A stretch of DNA of 64,000 nt from Candidatus Kuenenia stuttgartensis (GCA_943330235.2 CALQGY020000003.1:1-64000), one strand, 5' to 3'. Positions 19,150 through 28,802 are shown, counted from the first letter of the stretch. Program-made: numbers and translations. The notes: generated by a model not told the origin, from the sequence alone.

Positions 19150-19190
19150 AAGGGGGGCGAGGGGATGCTGGATTCCCCCTCGCCCCTTGT
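19150..19190 (+). terminator. Likely terminator behind the amidase gene
   Basis: AAGGGGGGCGAGGGG and CCCCCTCGCCCCTT form a GC-rich hairpin about 25 bp after the stop codon. The T-run is short (CTTGTCG), so it may be partly Rho-assisted. Confidence 0.6.
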
Positions 19191-19328
19191 CGCGTCATCC
19201 CCGTGAAAGGATGCGTGGGCGATCTTGGTAGGTTCCCACGTTCCTCATTCTCCGGCACGCATGTTCATGCCCCGTTGGTCCGTCGTTGAACTCCTCGCTG
19301 CGCGTGCTCCCGCAGCCGGTGTGCACCC

Positions 19329-20576
19329 ATGAGGCGCCGCCACCTCTGGCTCGCGGGCCTTGGCCTGTCAGCGGCGAGTCTCGCACCCATGCGCACCTTT
19401 GCGCAGTCGGCCGTCACGCGCACGGCCGTATCGCGCACCGAGGTCATCGCCGCGGCCGTGGCCAACAACCCGCGCACCGCCATCGTCACCGCGGACCGCG
19501 CCATCGCCTCGGCCGACGTGCGCGCGGCCCGTCAGTGGGACAACCCCATGTTCGGCGCGAGCTTCACCAAAGACGCGCCGCAGCAGCATTACACCGTGGA
19601 CCTGCCGCTGGATGCGTGGTGGCTGCGCGCGCCGCGCGTGTCAGCCGCCGAATCGGGGCGTGATGCCACCGCCCTGCGGCTGCAATTTGAAATACGGAGC
19701 ATCGCGCTGGATGCGGACACCGCCTACACGCGTGCACAATTGGCGATGGCACGCAGTCGCTTGTCGGCGCGCACCGCGGGCGACGCGGATAGTCTGCTGG
19801 TGCTCGCGCGCGTGCGACGCGACGCGGGCGACGCGAGTCAGCTGGACGTCGAACTCGCCTCGGTGTTTGCGGGGCAGGCGCGCAATCTGGCCAGTGCCGA
19901 TTCGCTCGCCGCGCGTGCCGCGCTGCTGGCCATGCAAACGATGATGGGGCTCGCGGCCGATGCGCCGTCCATCAGTGTATCTGACTCGCTGACTCTCGAG
20001 CGTGCGGACGATGACGGTCGCACCACCACGTCGCCGCTGGCGCTGGGCGCGGTGGCCCGCGAGGTGCAGGCCGCTGAATCGCGGTTGCTGGCCGAACAGC
20101 GTCGCCGGTTTGGCGCGCCATCGTTGTCGCTGGGCGTGGAGACGGCCAATCCCGACGGTCCCGCGGGCGCGCTGCCCACGGTGGGGCTGTCCATTCCCTT
20201 CCCGCTGTTTCATCGCAACGAAGCGGGCATTGCCGGCGCGCGCGCGGAGCTCGCACGGGCGCAAGCAGTGCAGGCGCTGACGCGACTGGAATCGAGTGCG
20301 GCCGTGTTGGCGGCACGTCGGGATGCCGACGCGGCGCGCGCACGGGCCGAGCGGAGCGCGACGCTCGTGGCATCAGCGGATCGCATCACGGCCATGTCAT
20401 TGCTGGCCTATCGCGAAGGCGCGTCCACCCTGCTGGTCGTACTCGAGGCGCAGCGGACCGCGCGCGAGACGCTGTTGCAATACTTCGAAGATGTGGCCGC
20501 GTCGCGTGTCGCGACGAGCGTGCTCCGTCTGTTGACGACTCCTGTTACAACTCCTGCTCCCGAGACCCGTCCGTGA
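19329..20576 (+). CDS. TolC-family outer-membrane efflux channel
   Basis: 415 residues; signal peptide LWLAGLGLSAASLAPMRTFAQ. The mature protein starts with the periodic helical pattern of the outer-membrane efflux protein family (VIAAAVANNPRTAIVTADRAIASADVRAARQWDNPMFG) and repeats it after the midpoint (VAREVQAAESRLLAEQRRRFGAPSLSLGVETANPDGP). As a trimer it would form the outer-membrane duct of a tripartite pump. It is the first gene of an operon with the adaptor and the RND pump, the genes overlapping by 1-4 bp. A little shorter than typical TolC/CusC proteins (about 450). Confidence 0.88.
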   Translation: MRRRHLWLAGLGLSAASLAPMRTFAQSAVTRTAVSRTEVIAAAVANNPRTAIVTADRAIASADVRAARQWDNPMFGASFTKDAPQQHYTVDLPLDAWWLRAPRVSAAESGRDATALRLQFEIRSIALDADTAYTRAQLAMARSRLSARTAGDADSLLVLARVRRDAGDASQLDVELASVFAGQARNLASADSLAARAALLAMQTMMGLAADAPSISVSDSLTLERADDDGRTTTSPLALGAVAREVQAAESRLLAEQRRRFGAPSLSLGVETANPDGPAGALPTVGLSIPFPLFHRNEAGIAGARAELARAQAVQALTRLESSAAVLAARRDADAARARAERSATLVASADRITAMSLLAYREGASTLLVVLEAQRTARETLLQYFEDVAASRVATSVLRLLTTPVTTPAPETRP

Positions 20577-21637
20577 TGCGCTCTCCTATTCCGTTCGCGC
20601 TGCCGATGAGCGCCTTGTTGTTCGTCGTCGCGTGTGGTGCAGACAAAGACGACGCCGCCGAGGAAGCCGCGAAGGTCACGCCGTCAGTAGCGGCGGCGGT
20701 GGATACCGTGCGCGTCGGCGCGTTTTCCGAAACGGTGGATGGTGTGGGTGCGGTGGTCGCGCGCACGGGGCATGTGGCCTCGCTGGCCGCGCCGGCCCCC
20801 ACGCGTATCGCCAAGATTTACGTGGCGCTGGGTGATCATGTCGCGGCCAACGCGCCGCTGGTGGACTTCGAGCAGCCCGCGTTCGACGCCGCGGTGGCGA
20901 GTGCGGACGCTGCGTTGCGCGCCGCGGAGCTGGCGGCCGCGCGCGCCACGCGATTGGTGGAGGCGGGCGTCGTGCCACGCAAGGACGCGGAGGCCGCGAC
21001 CGCCGACCTGGAAGCCGCACGACTGGCCGCCGTGACCGCGCGACGCGCGCGCGAACTCGCGCACGTCACCGCGCCGTTTGCGGGCGTGGTAACACGCCTT
21101 TCCGTCGCGATGGGCGCGAACGTGGATGTGGGGCAACCGCTGGTGGAGATCACCGATCCGTCGCAATTGGACGTGGTGGTGCCCGTGGCGCCGGGCGATG
21201 CGGGGCATATTCGCGCGGGGCAGACGGCGCGTCTGTTTGAAGGGACCGGCGCGGATACCGTCGCCATCGGCGACGCGCGCGTTGCCGACGTGTCGGCCGT
21301 GGTGGACAGCCTCAGTCGCGGCGTGCCGGTGCGCCTGTCGCTTGGCCGGACGGCGCGCGTGCTGCGCATTGGCGAGTCCGTATTTGCACGGGTGCTGGTG
21401 TCGCAGCATACCAACGCCATTGTGATTGCTGACGACGCGCTCGTGCCCACTGGCGAGGGTTTCCATGTGTTTGTGGTGGATAGCGCGGGCGTCGCGCACG
21501 CGCGGCCGGTGACGGTGGGCGCGCGCATGGATCATCGCATCTGGGTGAGTGAGGGGCTCAAGGCCGGTGAAGTGATCGTCACGAAGGGCGCGTACGGCAT
21601 GGATGAAGGCGCGCGTGTGGTGGGCGGCAAGCCGTGA
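20576..21637 (+). CDS. RND efflux periplasmic adaptor lipoprotein
   Basis: 353 residues from the ATG that overlaps the TolC stop (TGATG); the GTG one codon upstream is also possible. ALPMSALLFVVACGAD gives a lipobox cysteine, so the protein is membrane-anchored in the periplasm. It has the HlyD/AcrA pattern: an N-terminal lipoyl half (VASLAAPAPTRIAKIYVALGDHVAANAPLVDFEQP), a short Ala-rich helical hairpin, the second lipoyl half (RELAHVTAPFAGVVTRLSVAMGANVDVGQPLVEITD) and a beta-barrel domain ending near GLKAGEVIVTKGAYGMDEG. It links the pump to the outer-membrane channel. Confidence 0.92.
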   Translation: MRSPIPFALPMSALLFVVACGADKDDAAEEAAKVTPSVAAAVDTVRVGAFSETVDGVGAVVARTGHVASLAAPAPTRIAKIYVALGDHVAANAPLVDFEQPAFDAAVASADAALRAAELAAARATRLVEAGVVPRKDAEAATADLEAARLAAVTARRARELAHVTAPFAGVVTRLSVAMGANVDVGQPLVEITDPSQLDVVVPVAPGDAGHIRAGQTARLFEGTGADTVAIGDARVADVSAVVDSLSRGVPVRLSLGRTARVLRIGESVFARVLVSQHTNAIVIADDALVPTGEGFHVFVVDSAGVAHARPVTVGARMDHRIWVSEGLKAGEVIVTKGAYGMDEGARVVGGKP

Positions 21638-24600
21638 GTCACGACGCACAGCACGACGCACAGCACGACTCACAGCACGACGCAGAGCACGACGGACAGC
21701 AAGGCGCCAAGCCGGACGCATCGCCACGCGATGCCTCGTCGAAACAACGAGGCGGCATCGCGTTATTCGATCTGTTGGCGACGCAGCGACGCTTCATTTA
21801 TCTCGTGGTGGCGTTACTGAGCGTGGCGGGCATCTGGTCGGCCACACGCCTGCCGTCAGCCATCTACCCCGAGCTGGTGTTTCCGCGCATCACCATTGTG
21901 GTGCAGGGCTCGTCGCTGGGAGCGCGGCAGGTGGTGTTCGCCGTGACGCGCCCGATCGAGGAAGCGGTCAGCATCGTGCCTGGCGTGGAGCGCGTGAAGT
22001 CGCGTTCGATTCGCGGGTCGAGCGAGATCAACATCTCGTTCGCCGAGAATACCGATATGGCGTATGCGCTACAGTTGGTGCGCACACGCGTCGATCAGAT
22101 TCGCGCGGAGCTGCCGGCGGGGTTGAGCATTGAGGTGGAGCGTCTGGCGCCGGCGCTGTTCCCCATCATTTCGTACAATCTTGAAGGCGGCGACGCGGCC
22201 ACACTGTACGACATCGCGCGATACCAGATTCGCCCTGTGATGGCGCGCGTCCCCGGTGTCGGGCGCGTGGACGTGCAAGGCACCGACATTCGCGAAATCG
22301 AAGTGGTGGCCGATCCGGCACGACTGACCGCGGCGCGATTGACCTACGAGCAACTGGCCGCCGCCATTCGCGAAAATATCACGGTCAACGCCGTGGGTCG
22401 CGTGGCGCAGGACTACAAGCAGTATCTCGTCATCACGGCGCAGGAAGCGCATTCGGCCGACGATGTGGCCAACGTGGTGGTCGCCCCCGGCGTACGCGTG
22501 CGCGATCTCGCCACCGTGGTGTTGGGCACGGAGGATCACGTGCGCATCATCTCGGGCAACGGGCATCCGGCGGCGCTGCTGAACGTGACGCGGCAGACGG
22601 GCGGCAACACGGTGGCCATCGCCGACAGCATTGCCGGCGTGGCGCGGGCGCTGCGCCCCACGTTACCCGCCGGTGTGCGGCTCGTGCCGGTGTACGATCA
22701 GTCGGAGCTCGTGCGCGACGCCGTGGCCTCGGTGCGTGACGCGATGCTCGTGGGTGCGGGGCTGGCGGTACTGGTGCTGCTGCTCTTCCTGCGCGAGTGG
22801 CGCATTACCGCGATCAGCGCATCGGCCATTCCGCTGACGCTCGTGATTACGGTGCTGTGCATGCGCGTCTTCGGGCAGACGTTCAACCTGATGACGCTGG
22901 GTGCGATGGCGATTGCGATTGGCTTGGTGATTGACGATGCCGTGGTGGTCACCGAGAACATCGCGCGTCACCTGCAGTTTGAGCCCAGTCGGCGGCTGGC
23001 CATTCGCGGCGCGCTGCAGGAACTGTTGTGGCCGGTGACGTCGTCCACCATCACGACGGTGGTGGTGTTCGTGCCGCTCGGGCTACTCAAAGGCGTCACG
23101 GGCCAGTTCTTTGCCGCGCTCTCGTTGACGCTGACGGTGAGTGTGCTGGTGTCCCTCGTGCTGGCGCTGACGCTCATTCCGCTGCTGAGCCAGCAGTGGC
23201 TGCGCGATGCCGCCGCGGAGCAGGCCGTTGCCTCGCGCAGCGTTGGCGCGACAATCGGTCGGCTGCTGGATGCGCTCACGCGCGCGTACGAGCGGCTGCT
23301 GGACGCGCTGTTGCATCGTGTGGGATTGGTGCTGGCGGTCGCGGCATTGCTGATCGCGGGCGGCGTGTTCACCTATCGCGCGCTGGGAACGGGCTTTCTG
23401 CCGGACATGGACGAGGGGTCGTTCATTTTGGACTACGTGACGCCCGGCGGCACGGCGTTGGCGGAGACCGACCGGCAGCTGCACATCGTGGAGAAGATTC
23501 TGGCGGAGACGCCGGAAATTGTGGGCACGTCGCGTCGCACCGGCGCGGAGCTGGGGCTCTTCGCGACCGAGCAGAACACCGGCGATATCGCCGCGCGACT
23601 CACGCGGCGTTCGGTGCGGGACCGCGGCATTCTCGAGGTCATCGACGACGTCCGCACGCGGGTGGAGTCGGCAGTGCCGCGCATGCGCGTGGAGTTCGTG
23701 CAGATCCTGTCCGATGTGCTCGACGACCTCTCGGGCGCGGCGTCGCCGGTGGAGATCAAGCTGTTCGGGCCTGACCTGGCCGCGCTGGAGGCGTACGCCG
23801 GCACGCTCTCGGAGAAGATTGAGAAGGTGGAGGGGTTGGAGGATTTCTACTCGGGGTTGGCGGAGCCCAGCGCGGAGCTGGCGATGTCCGTCCGGAGCGG
23901 CGACGCCGTGCGCGTGGGATTGACCGCCGATCAGGTGAGTGCTGCGGTGGGCGGTGCGTTGTTGGGCGTGGAAGCCGGCGAGATTCGCCTCGACGACCGG
24001 TCCATCGGTATCCGCGTGCGTGCGCCCGATTCGGTGCGATTCGACGCCACGCGACTGGGGGCGCTCCCCGTGCTGTCCCCGTCGACGGCGCAGGCCGTTC
24101 CCCTGGCATCGCTGGCGTCGTTTTCGGCGCAGGATGTGCGCAGCGAACATCTGCGCGAGGATCAGCAGCAGGTGATCATCATGACCGCCGGCGTGGAGAC
24201 GCGTCCGCTCAGCGAGGTGATCACCGACGTGAAAGCCATTCTGGCGGCGGTGCCGGCGCCGACGGGCGTGCGAGTGGAGTTGGGTGGCCGCTACGCCAGC
24301 CAGCAGGAGGCGTTCGAGTCGCTGCTGCTGGTGCTCGCGCTGGCCGCGCTTAGCGTGACGGCGGTGATGGTGGTGCAGTTCCGGTCGTTCCTCGAGCCGC
24401 TGGTGGTGCTGCTGGCCGCCCCCCTGTCGTTTGTCGGTGCGTTCGCCGCGCTGCTGGTGACGGGCACCGCGCTCAACGTATCGAGCTTCATGGGGCTCAT
24501 TCTACTGGTCGGACTGATCGTAAAAAACGGCATCATTTTGCTGGACTTCACGCGCCATCGCATGCTGGAGGGCGGCGTGGATCTGGAGACCGGCCTGCGC

Positions 24601-24816
24601 GAGGCCGCGCGCGTGCGGCTTCGTCCCATCCTGATGACGACGCTGTGCACGCTGTTCGGGCTGGCGCCGCTGGCCCTTGGCTGGGGCGCGGGTAGCGAAC
24701 TGCAGAAGCCGCTGGCCTTGGCGGTGATGGGCGGCTTGGCGCTATCGACGCCCATTACGCTGATCGTGGTGCCGGTGCTGCTGGTGGCGATCCGCGGGCG
24801 GTCGCACCGGCTTTAG
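21634..24816 (+). CDS. RND efflux pump with His/Asp-rich N-terminus
   Basis: 1060 residues, GTG start overlapping the adaptor by 4 bp. Topology is that of AcrB/CusA proteins: TM1 (FIYLVVALLSVAGIWSATRLPSA), a large periplasmic loop, TM2-6, a second loop and TM7-12. The proton-relay motif in TM4 is AIAIGLVIDDAVVVTENI, with the double Asp typical of drug-type (HAE) pumps rather than the single Asp of metal pumps. Before TM1 lie about 40 cytosolic residues built from five 12-bp repeats (HDAQ HDAQ HDSQ HDAE HDGQ), suggestive of metal binding. The substrate is therefore uncertain. Last gene of the efflux operon; the 184-bp repeat starts directly after its stop. Confidence 0.93.
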   Translation: MSHDAQHDAQHDSQHDAEHDGQQGAKPDASPRDASSKQRGGIALFDLLATQRRFIYLVVALLSVAGIWSATRLPSAIYPELVFPRITIVVQGSSLGARQVVFAVTRPIEEAVSIVPGVERVKSRSIRGSSEINISFAENTDMAYALQLVRTRVDQIRAELPAGLSIEVERLAPALFPIISYNLEGGDAATLYDIARYQIRPVMARVPGVGRVDVQGTDIREIEVVADPARLTAARLTYEQLAAAIRENITVNAVGRVAQDYKQYLVITAQEAHSADDVANVVVAPGVRVRDLATVVLGTEDHVRIISGNGHPAALLNVTRQTGGNTVAIADSIAGVARALRPTLPAGVRLVPVYDQSELVRDAVASVRDAMLVGAGLAVLVLLLFLREWRITAISASAIPLTLVITVLCMRVFGQTFNLMTLGAMAIAIGLVIDDAVVVTENIARHLQFEPSRRLAIRGALQELLWPVTSSTITTVVVFVPLGLLKGVTGQFFAALSLTLTVSVLVSLVLALTLIPLLSQQWLRDAAAEQAVASRSVGATIGRLLDALTRAYERLLDALLHRVGLVLAVAALLIAGGVFTYRALGTGFLPDMDEGSFILDYVTPGGTALAETDRQLHIVEKILAETPEIVGTSRRTGAELGLFATEQNTGDIAARLTRRSVRDRGILEVIDDVRTRVESAVPRMRVEFVQILSDVLDDLSGAASPVEIKLFGPDLAALEAYAGTLSEKIEKVEGLEDFYSGLAEPSAELAMSVRSGDAVRVGLTADQVSAAVGGALLGVEAGEIRLDDRSIGIRVRAPDSVRFDATRLGALPVLSPSTAQAVPLASLASFSAQDVRSEHLREDQQQVIIMTAGVETRPLSEVITDVKAILAAVPAPTGVRVELGGRYASQQEAFESLLLVLALAALSVTAVMVVQFRSFLEPLVVLLAAPLSFVGAFAALLVTGTALNVSSFMGLILLVGLIVKNGIILLDFTRHRMLEGGVDLETGLREAARVRLRPILMTTLCTLFGLAPLALGWGAGSELQKPLALAVMGGLALSTPITLIVVPVLLVAIRGRSHRL

Positions 24817-24985
24817 GTGCACGGACCGAACGGCCACGACATCCGGAGTCGCAGGACCGAGACACTGATGCCGGATCGAGGCGGCAGAGGTGCACGCGGC
24901 GTGAGCCATGCGGCCGCTCACCCCCTGCGCCCTGCCTCAGGTCCTCGATCCGGCGACTCCAAGCGAAGCAGAGATCTTAGCGCTG
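24817..24985. repeat. Diverged single copy of the 184-bp structured repeat
   Basis: GGTGCAC...GAACGGC...CGACATCCGGAGTCGCAGGA aligns to the array at 12454-12922 over its whole length. The inverted-repeat arms are at 24845-24861 and 24943-24960; the distance from arm start to arm end is 116 nt, the same as in the array, although many loop bases differ. It occupies the gap between the convergent RND and MOSC genes and begins right at the RND stop codon. Confidence 0.8.
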
Positions 24986-25022
24986 CGCCCGCCTCCGTGC
25001 CCCTTCTAAGCGCCCCTCAAGC

Positions 25023-25883
25023 TCAGCGCCCCTCAAGCACCTGCACCCCCTCGCCCACGCGCACCGTGCCCGCCACCGCATGCGTCGCGTTCATGCCGAA
25101 CATCACCAGCCCATCCTGCACCCGGTAGTTCGCCAACGTGCGCAGCGGCTCCACACCGCCGTTCGCCGTCGCGGGATCCAGCGTCGTCATCACGCAGCGC
25201 GAGCACGGTGACCCCACCGCAATCTCCGCCGATCCCACACGCAGGCGCACCCACGTATCCTCCTCGTGCGCGGCGGTCTGCGCGAGCAGGATGTTCGGGC
25301 GAAAGCGCGCCGCCGACATCGGTGCCACGCCCAGCGTCGCGAGTCGCGCATTCAGCGCATCCACGCTGGCCTGTCCCAGCAGCAGCAGCGGCGCCCCGTC
25401 CGTGAAGGCCACGCGGCGTCCCGCGTTGGGCAGCACCCCCGCGTACTTCGGCGCCAGTGGTCGCTGTGCCTGCTCGGCCAAACGCACCAAGCGGCAGGGC
25501 TTCCCCAACACGTGCGTGAACCACTGCGCCGGCGCATCGCCCGCGTCATGCGCGTCGAGGGTGTCGTCCCACACCGTGACCGAGCGCGTTGTCCGCGCCG
25601 ACGGGACCTCAACGAGCAGCGCCTCGACGCCGGGACCCGCAAGCCAGAGCGCGCCGTCCACATTCACGCGCATCCCCAGCGTCTCGACGGCATCAACGAA
25701 TCGCGGCCGCACCAGTGCAAGTCGCGGCGTATCGCGCGCCGTGATCTGCATGCCGTGCGCATCTACCACCAGCCACCGTCGATCCCCCACCGCCCCGCGG
25801 TCGTCCAGCACCATGGTATCGACAGCAATCGCGGCCGCGGACTTGATTGGATGCACAAACAGACCACCCACTCGCGGACTCAT
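25023..25883 (-). CDS. MOSC-domain protein (YcbX/mARC-like)
   Basis: 286 residues from the ATG of MSPRVGGLFVHPIKSAAAIAVD; the track start is too long. The N-terminal MOSC beta-barrel (GLFVHPIKS, VGDRRWLVVDAHG) is followed by the MOSC domain, with RFRPNILL and the molybdenum-ligand region GSPCSRCVMTTLDPATA near residue 230. Proteins of this class carry a sulfurated Mo cofactor and reduce N-hydroxylated bases and similar compounds with electron-transfer partners. It lacks the C-terminal ferredoxin of E. coli YcbX. The start is 7 bp from the APC permease stop, so they form one operon. Confidence 0.88.
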   Translation of the reverse strand: MSPRVGGLFVHPIKSAAAIAVDTMVLDDRGAVGDRRWLVVDAHGMQITARDTPRLALVRPRFVDAVETLGMRVNVDGALWLAGPGVEALLVEVPSARTTRSVTVWDDTLDAHDAGDAPAQWFTHVLGKPCRLVRLAEQAQRPLAPKYAGVLPNAGRRVAFTDGAPLLLLGQASVDALNARLATLGVAPMSAARFRPNILLAQTAAHEEDTWVRLRVGSAEIAVGSPCSRCVMTTLDPATANGGVEPLRTLANYRVQDGLVMFGMNATHAVAGTVRVGEGVQVLEGR

Positions 25884-25890
25884 TGGTGCC

Positions 25891-27276
25891 TCACGTGGCG
25901 CGCGCCTGTTGCCGGCGCCAGTACGCAAACACCGGGAGCCCGAGCGCCAACAAGGCCGCCCCGCGCGCCGCGTTGCCGGGATTGGACAGAATCGATCCGG
26001 CCACCACATACAGCGCCGCCGCGATGAACAGCAGCGTACTCACCGGATGCAACGGCGCGCGCACCGACGGGCGAAATCCCGTGCGGGCATCGCGCGCGCG
26101 GAGCACGAACAACGCCGCGGCCGTCGAGCCAAAAAAGATCCAGTCCGCGAACACCACGTAGTCCAGCAGTTGTCCGTACGTACCACTCAACAACAGCAGC
26201 AGCGCGACAATCCACTGGCCCACGAGCGCCGCCACCGGCGTGCGGGTCCGCGGATGCAGCTCGGCCATGCGCCGGAAGAATAGGCCGTCGGCGGCCATGG
26301 CTTGATACACACGGGCCGACATGAGAATGACCATGCCGAGGAACCCGACGGTGGAGGTCACGATGCCGAACGTGATGAGCGTGCGTCCGGCGGGGCCGAG
26401 ATACACGAACATCGTATCCGCAGCGGGCGCGGTGCTCGCGGCCAACCCCTCGACACCCAACGCGCGCAAGTACGCGATGTTCACCAGCATGTACGTGGCC
26501 ACCACCACCAGCACGCCGATGATGAGCGCGCGCGGGAGTGTGCGAGACGGATCCACCAACTCCTCAGCCACCGCGTTGGTCTGCTGCCATCCGCCGTACG
26601 AAAAGAGTACCGGCACCAACGCGGCGCCCATGGCCAGCACGGTGGCCAGTCCACCCACCGGCGCGACCAACGGAGCCGCGAGCGCGCCGGCCACCGACAC
26701 CGGCACGGGATGCGACGGCGTCAGCAGCAGCGCGGCGCACACCAGCACCGCGATAGCGGCGAGCTTGAGCATGGTCAGCACGTTCCCCGTGGTGGCCCCG
26801 ATGCGGACGCCCAAAATATTGAGCAGCGTGAGCACGGTGATCAGCCCAATCGCCAGCGGACGCGCCGATGTTGCCGGCCAGGACATCAGCGTGGCCACGT
26901 AGCTCGCCCCCGTCATGGCGACGGCGGCAATGGCCCCGGTGGCCATGATGAGGAACAACGCCCACCCGTACAGAAACGCGGGCAGCGGCCCCCAGGCATC
27001 GCGCAGATACACGTAGGTGCCGCCCGCATGCGGCCGCCGGGCGCCCAGCTCCGCATACACGAAGCCACCGATGATGGCCACGAGCGCGCCGAGCCCCCAG
27101 GCGGTCAGCGTGAGTCCCGCCGTCCCCACCCGCTGCGCCACCACGGACGGCGAGAGGAAGATGCCGGCGCCAATGATGCCACCCACCACCAACATGGTGC
27201 CGGAGAACGTCCCGAGGCGCGCGTCATAGCCGACGCCGCGCGGGGTGGAGCGATCCTGCGGAGAGGACGAAGCCAT
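25891..27276 (-). CDS. APC-family amino acid permease
   Basis: 461 residues from the ATG of MASSSPQDRSTPRG; the track adds 76 non-coding residues. About twelve hydrophobic segments are visible. TM1 carries the unwound-helix motif VVGGIIGAGIFLSPS of the APC superfamily (LAT-type), which binds the amino acid backbone, and TM6 contains VLFSYGGWQQTNAVAEE, also typical of LAT-like transporters. It is an inner-membrane amino acid transporter; substrate and direction cannot be told from sequence. First gene of a pair with the MOSC gene. Confidence 0.92.
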   Translation of the reverse strand: MASSSPQDRSTPRGVGYDARLGTFSGTMLVVGGIIGAGIFLSPSVVAQRVGTAGLTLTAWGLGALVAIIGGFVYAELGARRPHAGGTYVYLRDAWGPLPAFLYGWALFLIMATGAIAAVAMTGASYVATLMSWPATSARPLAIGLITVLTLLNILGVRIGATTGNVLTMLKLAAIAVLVCAALLLTPSHPVPVSVAGALAAPLVAPVGGLATVLAMGAALVPVLFSYGGWQQTNAVAEELVDPSRTLPRALIIGVLVVVATYMLVNIAYLRALGVEGLAASTAPAADTMFVYLGPAGRTLITFGIVTSTVGFLGMVILMSARVYQAMAADGLFFRRMAELHPRTRTPVAALVGQWIVALLLLLSGTYGQLLDYVVFADWIFFGSTAAALFVLRARDARTGFRPSVRAPLHPVSTLLFIAAALYVVAGSILSNPGNAARGAALLALGLPVFAYWRRQQARAT

Positions 27277-27362
27277 GGCCGCAAAGTGCACCGTATACAT
27301 TTCGGGCGCTACCAGTACGCGCCCCTGTCGTCGTCGCCTTCTGTCCCCTCGCCGTCCCGTCC

Positions 27363-28802
27363 ATGACATCTCGGCACCGATCCCGCCTGTTGGCGCCAGC
27401 CATGTTGGCGCCAGCCCTGCTGGCGGCCACCACGTTGTTGGCCTCCGTCGCCGCACCGTGGTGCGCGCCACTCGCCGCGCAGTCACCGTCACCGTCGGCA
27501 GCACGCGCCGTAGTCCCGTTCGAAAAATTCACGCTCCCCAACGGCCTCGAAGTCATTCTGCATGTGGACCGCTCGGTGCCCATCGTGACGGTGAACACGT
27601 GGTATAAGGTGGGCTCGGGTGACGAGAAGCCGGGGCGCACGGGCTTCGCGCATCTCTTTGAGCACATCATGTTCATGGGCTCGGAGCACGTGCCCGTCGG
27701 CAAGTTTGACGAGTGGCTGGAAGCGGCGGGCGCGAACAACAACGGCTCGACGACCTTCGACCGCACCAACTACTACGAGACGGGCCCGTCCAACGCGTTG
27801 CCGCTTATGCTCTGGCTGGACGCGGATCGTATGGGCTGGCTGCTGCCGAGCATGGACAAGCCCAAAGTGGACCTGCAGCGCGACGTCGTGAAGAATGAGC
27901 GGCGGCAGAGCTACGACAACGCACCCTACGGTCGCGCGTTCGAAACGATGCTGCCCGTGATGTTTCCGGCGGACCATCCGTATTCGTGGCCGACTATCGG
28001 CTCGATGACGGACCTCAGTGCTGCGTCGCTGGACGACGTCAAGGCATTCTTCCGCACGTACTACGCGCCCAACAACGCCAGCATCGCCATCGCCGGCGAC
28101 TTCAATCCGGATTCGGCCAAGGCGTGGGTCCGCACGTACTTCAACAGCGTGCCGCGCAACGCGACCACACCCGTGCGTCCGGTTGTTCCCGCGCCGCGGC
28201 TGACGAAGGACACGGTGTTGGTGATGGAAGATCGCGTGCAACTGCCGCGACTGTACTACACGTGGCATGGCACGAAGTCGCTGGCCGCCGACGAACCGGC
28301 GTTGGATGCACTCACCGAAATTCTCGCCGGCGGAAAGAGCTCGCGCCTGTATCGCACGCTCGTCTACGAGAAGCAGATCGCGCAGGACGTGGGCATGGGC
28401 AATCAGGCCAGCAAGCTCGATGGACTCATCCTCTTGCAGGGCACGGCCAAGCCGGGCGTGCATCCGCGCCAACTGGCGGCCGAATTCGACGCGGCCATTC
28501 GCGACATCGCCGACCGCGGCATCACCGACCGAGAACTCACGCGCGTGAAGAACGGGGTGCGCGCGTCCATGCTGGACGAACTGTCGTCCGTCCTCGGCAA
28601 GGCGGATCGCCTGAATTACTACAACTACTTCGCCGGGACGCCGGACTTCTTCGCGCAGGATCAGGCGCGCTACGAAGCGCTCACCGCCGCCGACGTGCAG
28701 CGCGTCGCGAAGCAGTATCTCCTCAGCCGCCCGAAGATCATCATGACCGTGGTCCCCGAAGGAAAGCTGGATCTCGCGTTCACGGCCGGAGGGGCCCGCT
28801 AA
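27363..28802 (+). CDS. M16 zinc peptidase, active subunit
   Basis: 479 residues. A long signal peptide with the degenerate repeat LLAPAMLAPALLAATTLLA ends near CAPLAAQ. The inverted zinc motif HLFEH is in GFAHLFEHIMFMGSEH near residue 97, and the third ligand Glu in VVKNERRQ near 178, so this is a catalytically competent pitrilysin-type domain. The C-terminal half holds the second M16 domain (LAADEPALDALTEILAGGKSSRLYRTLV). It overlaps the next gene by one base (TAATG). In known two-gene systems the pair forms a heterodimer with one active subunit; here the location would be periplasmic. Confidence 0.95.
   Translation: MTSRHRSRLLAPAMLAPALLAATTLLASVAAPWCAPLAAQSPSPSAARAVVPFEKFTLPNGLEVILHVDRSVPIVTVNTWYKVGSGDEKPGRTGFAHLFEHIMFMGSEHVPVGKFDEWLEAAGANNNGSTTFDRTNYYETGPSNALPLMLWLDADRMGWLLPSMDKPKVDLQRDVVKNERRQSYDNAPYGRAFETMLPVMFPADHPYSWPTIGSMTDLSAASLDDVKAFFRTYYAPNNASIAIAGDFNPDSAKAWVRTYFNSVPRNATTPVRPVVPAPRLTKDTVLVMEDRVQLPRLYYTWHGTKSLAADEPALDALTEILAGGKSSRLYRTLVYEKQIAQDVGMGNQASKLDGLILLQGTAKPGVHPRQLAAEFDAAIRDIADRGITDRELTRVKNGVRASMLDELSSVLGKADRLNYYNYFAGTPDFFAQDQARYEALTAADVQRVAKQYLLSRPKIIMTVVPEGKLDLAFTAGGAR

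Noticed and set aside
17025-19151. 708-aa minus-strand ORF opposite the amidase gene
   Set aside because: Antisense shadow; the plus strand has all amidase-signature motifs.
25891-27504. Longer N-terminus for the APC permease (537 aa)
   Set aside because: The first 76 residues are Arg/Pro/Gly-rich with no helix pattern; the permease starts naturally at MASSSPQ before TM1.
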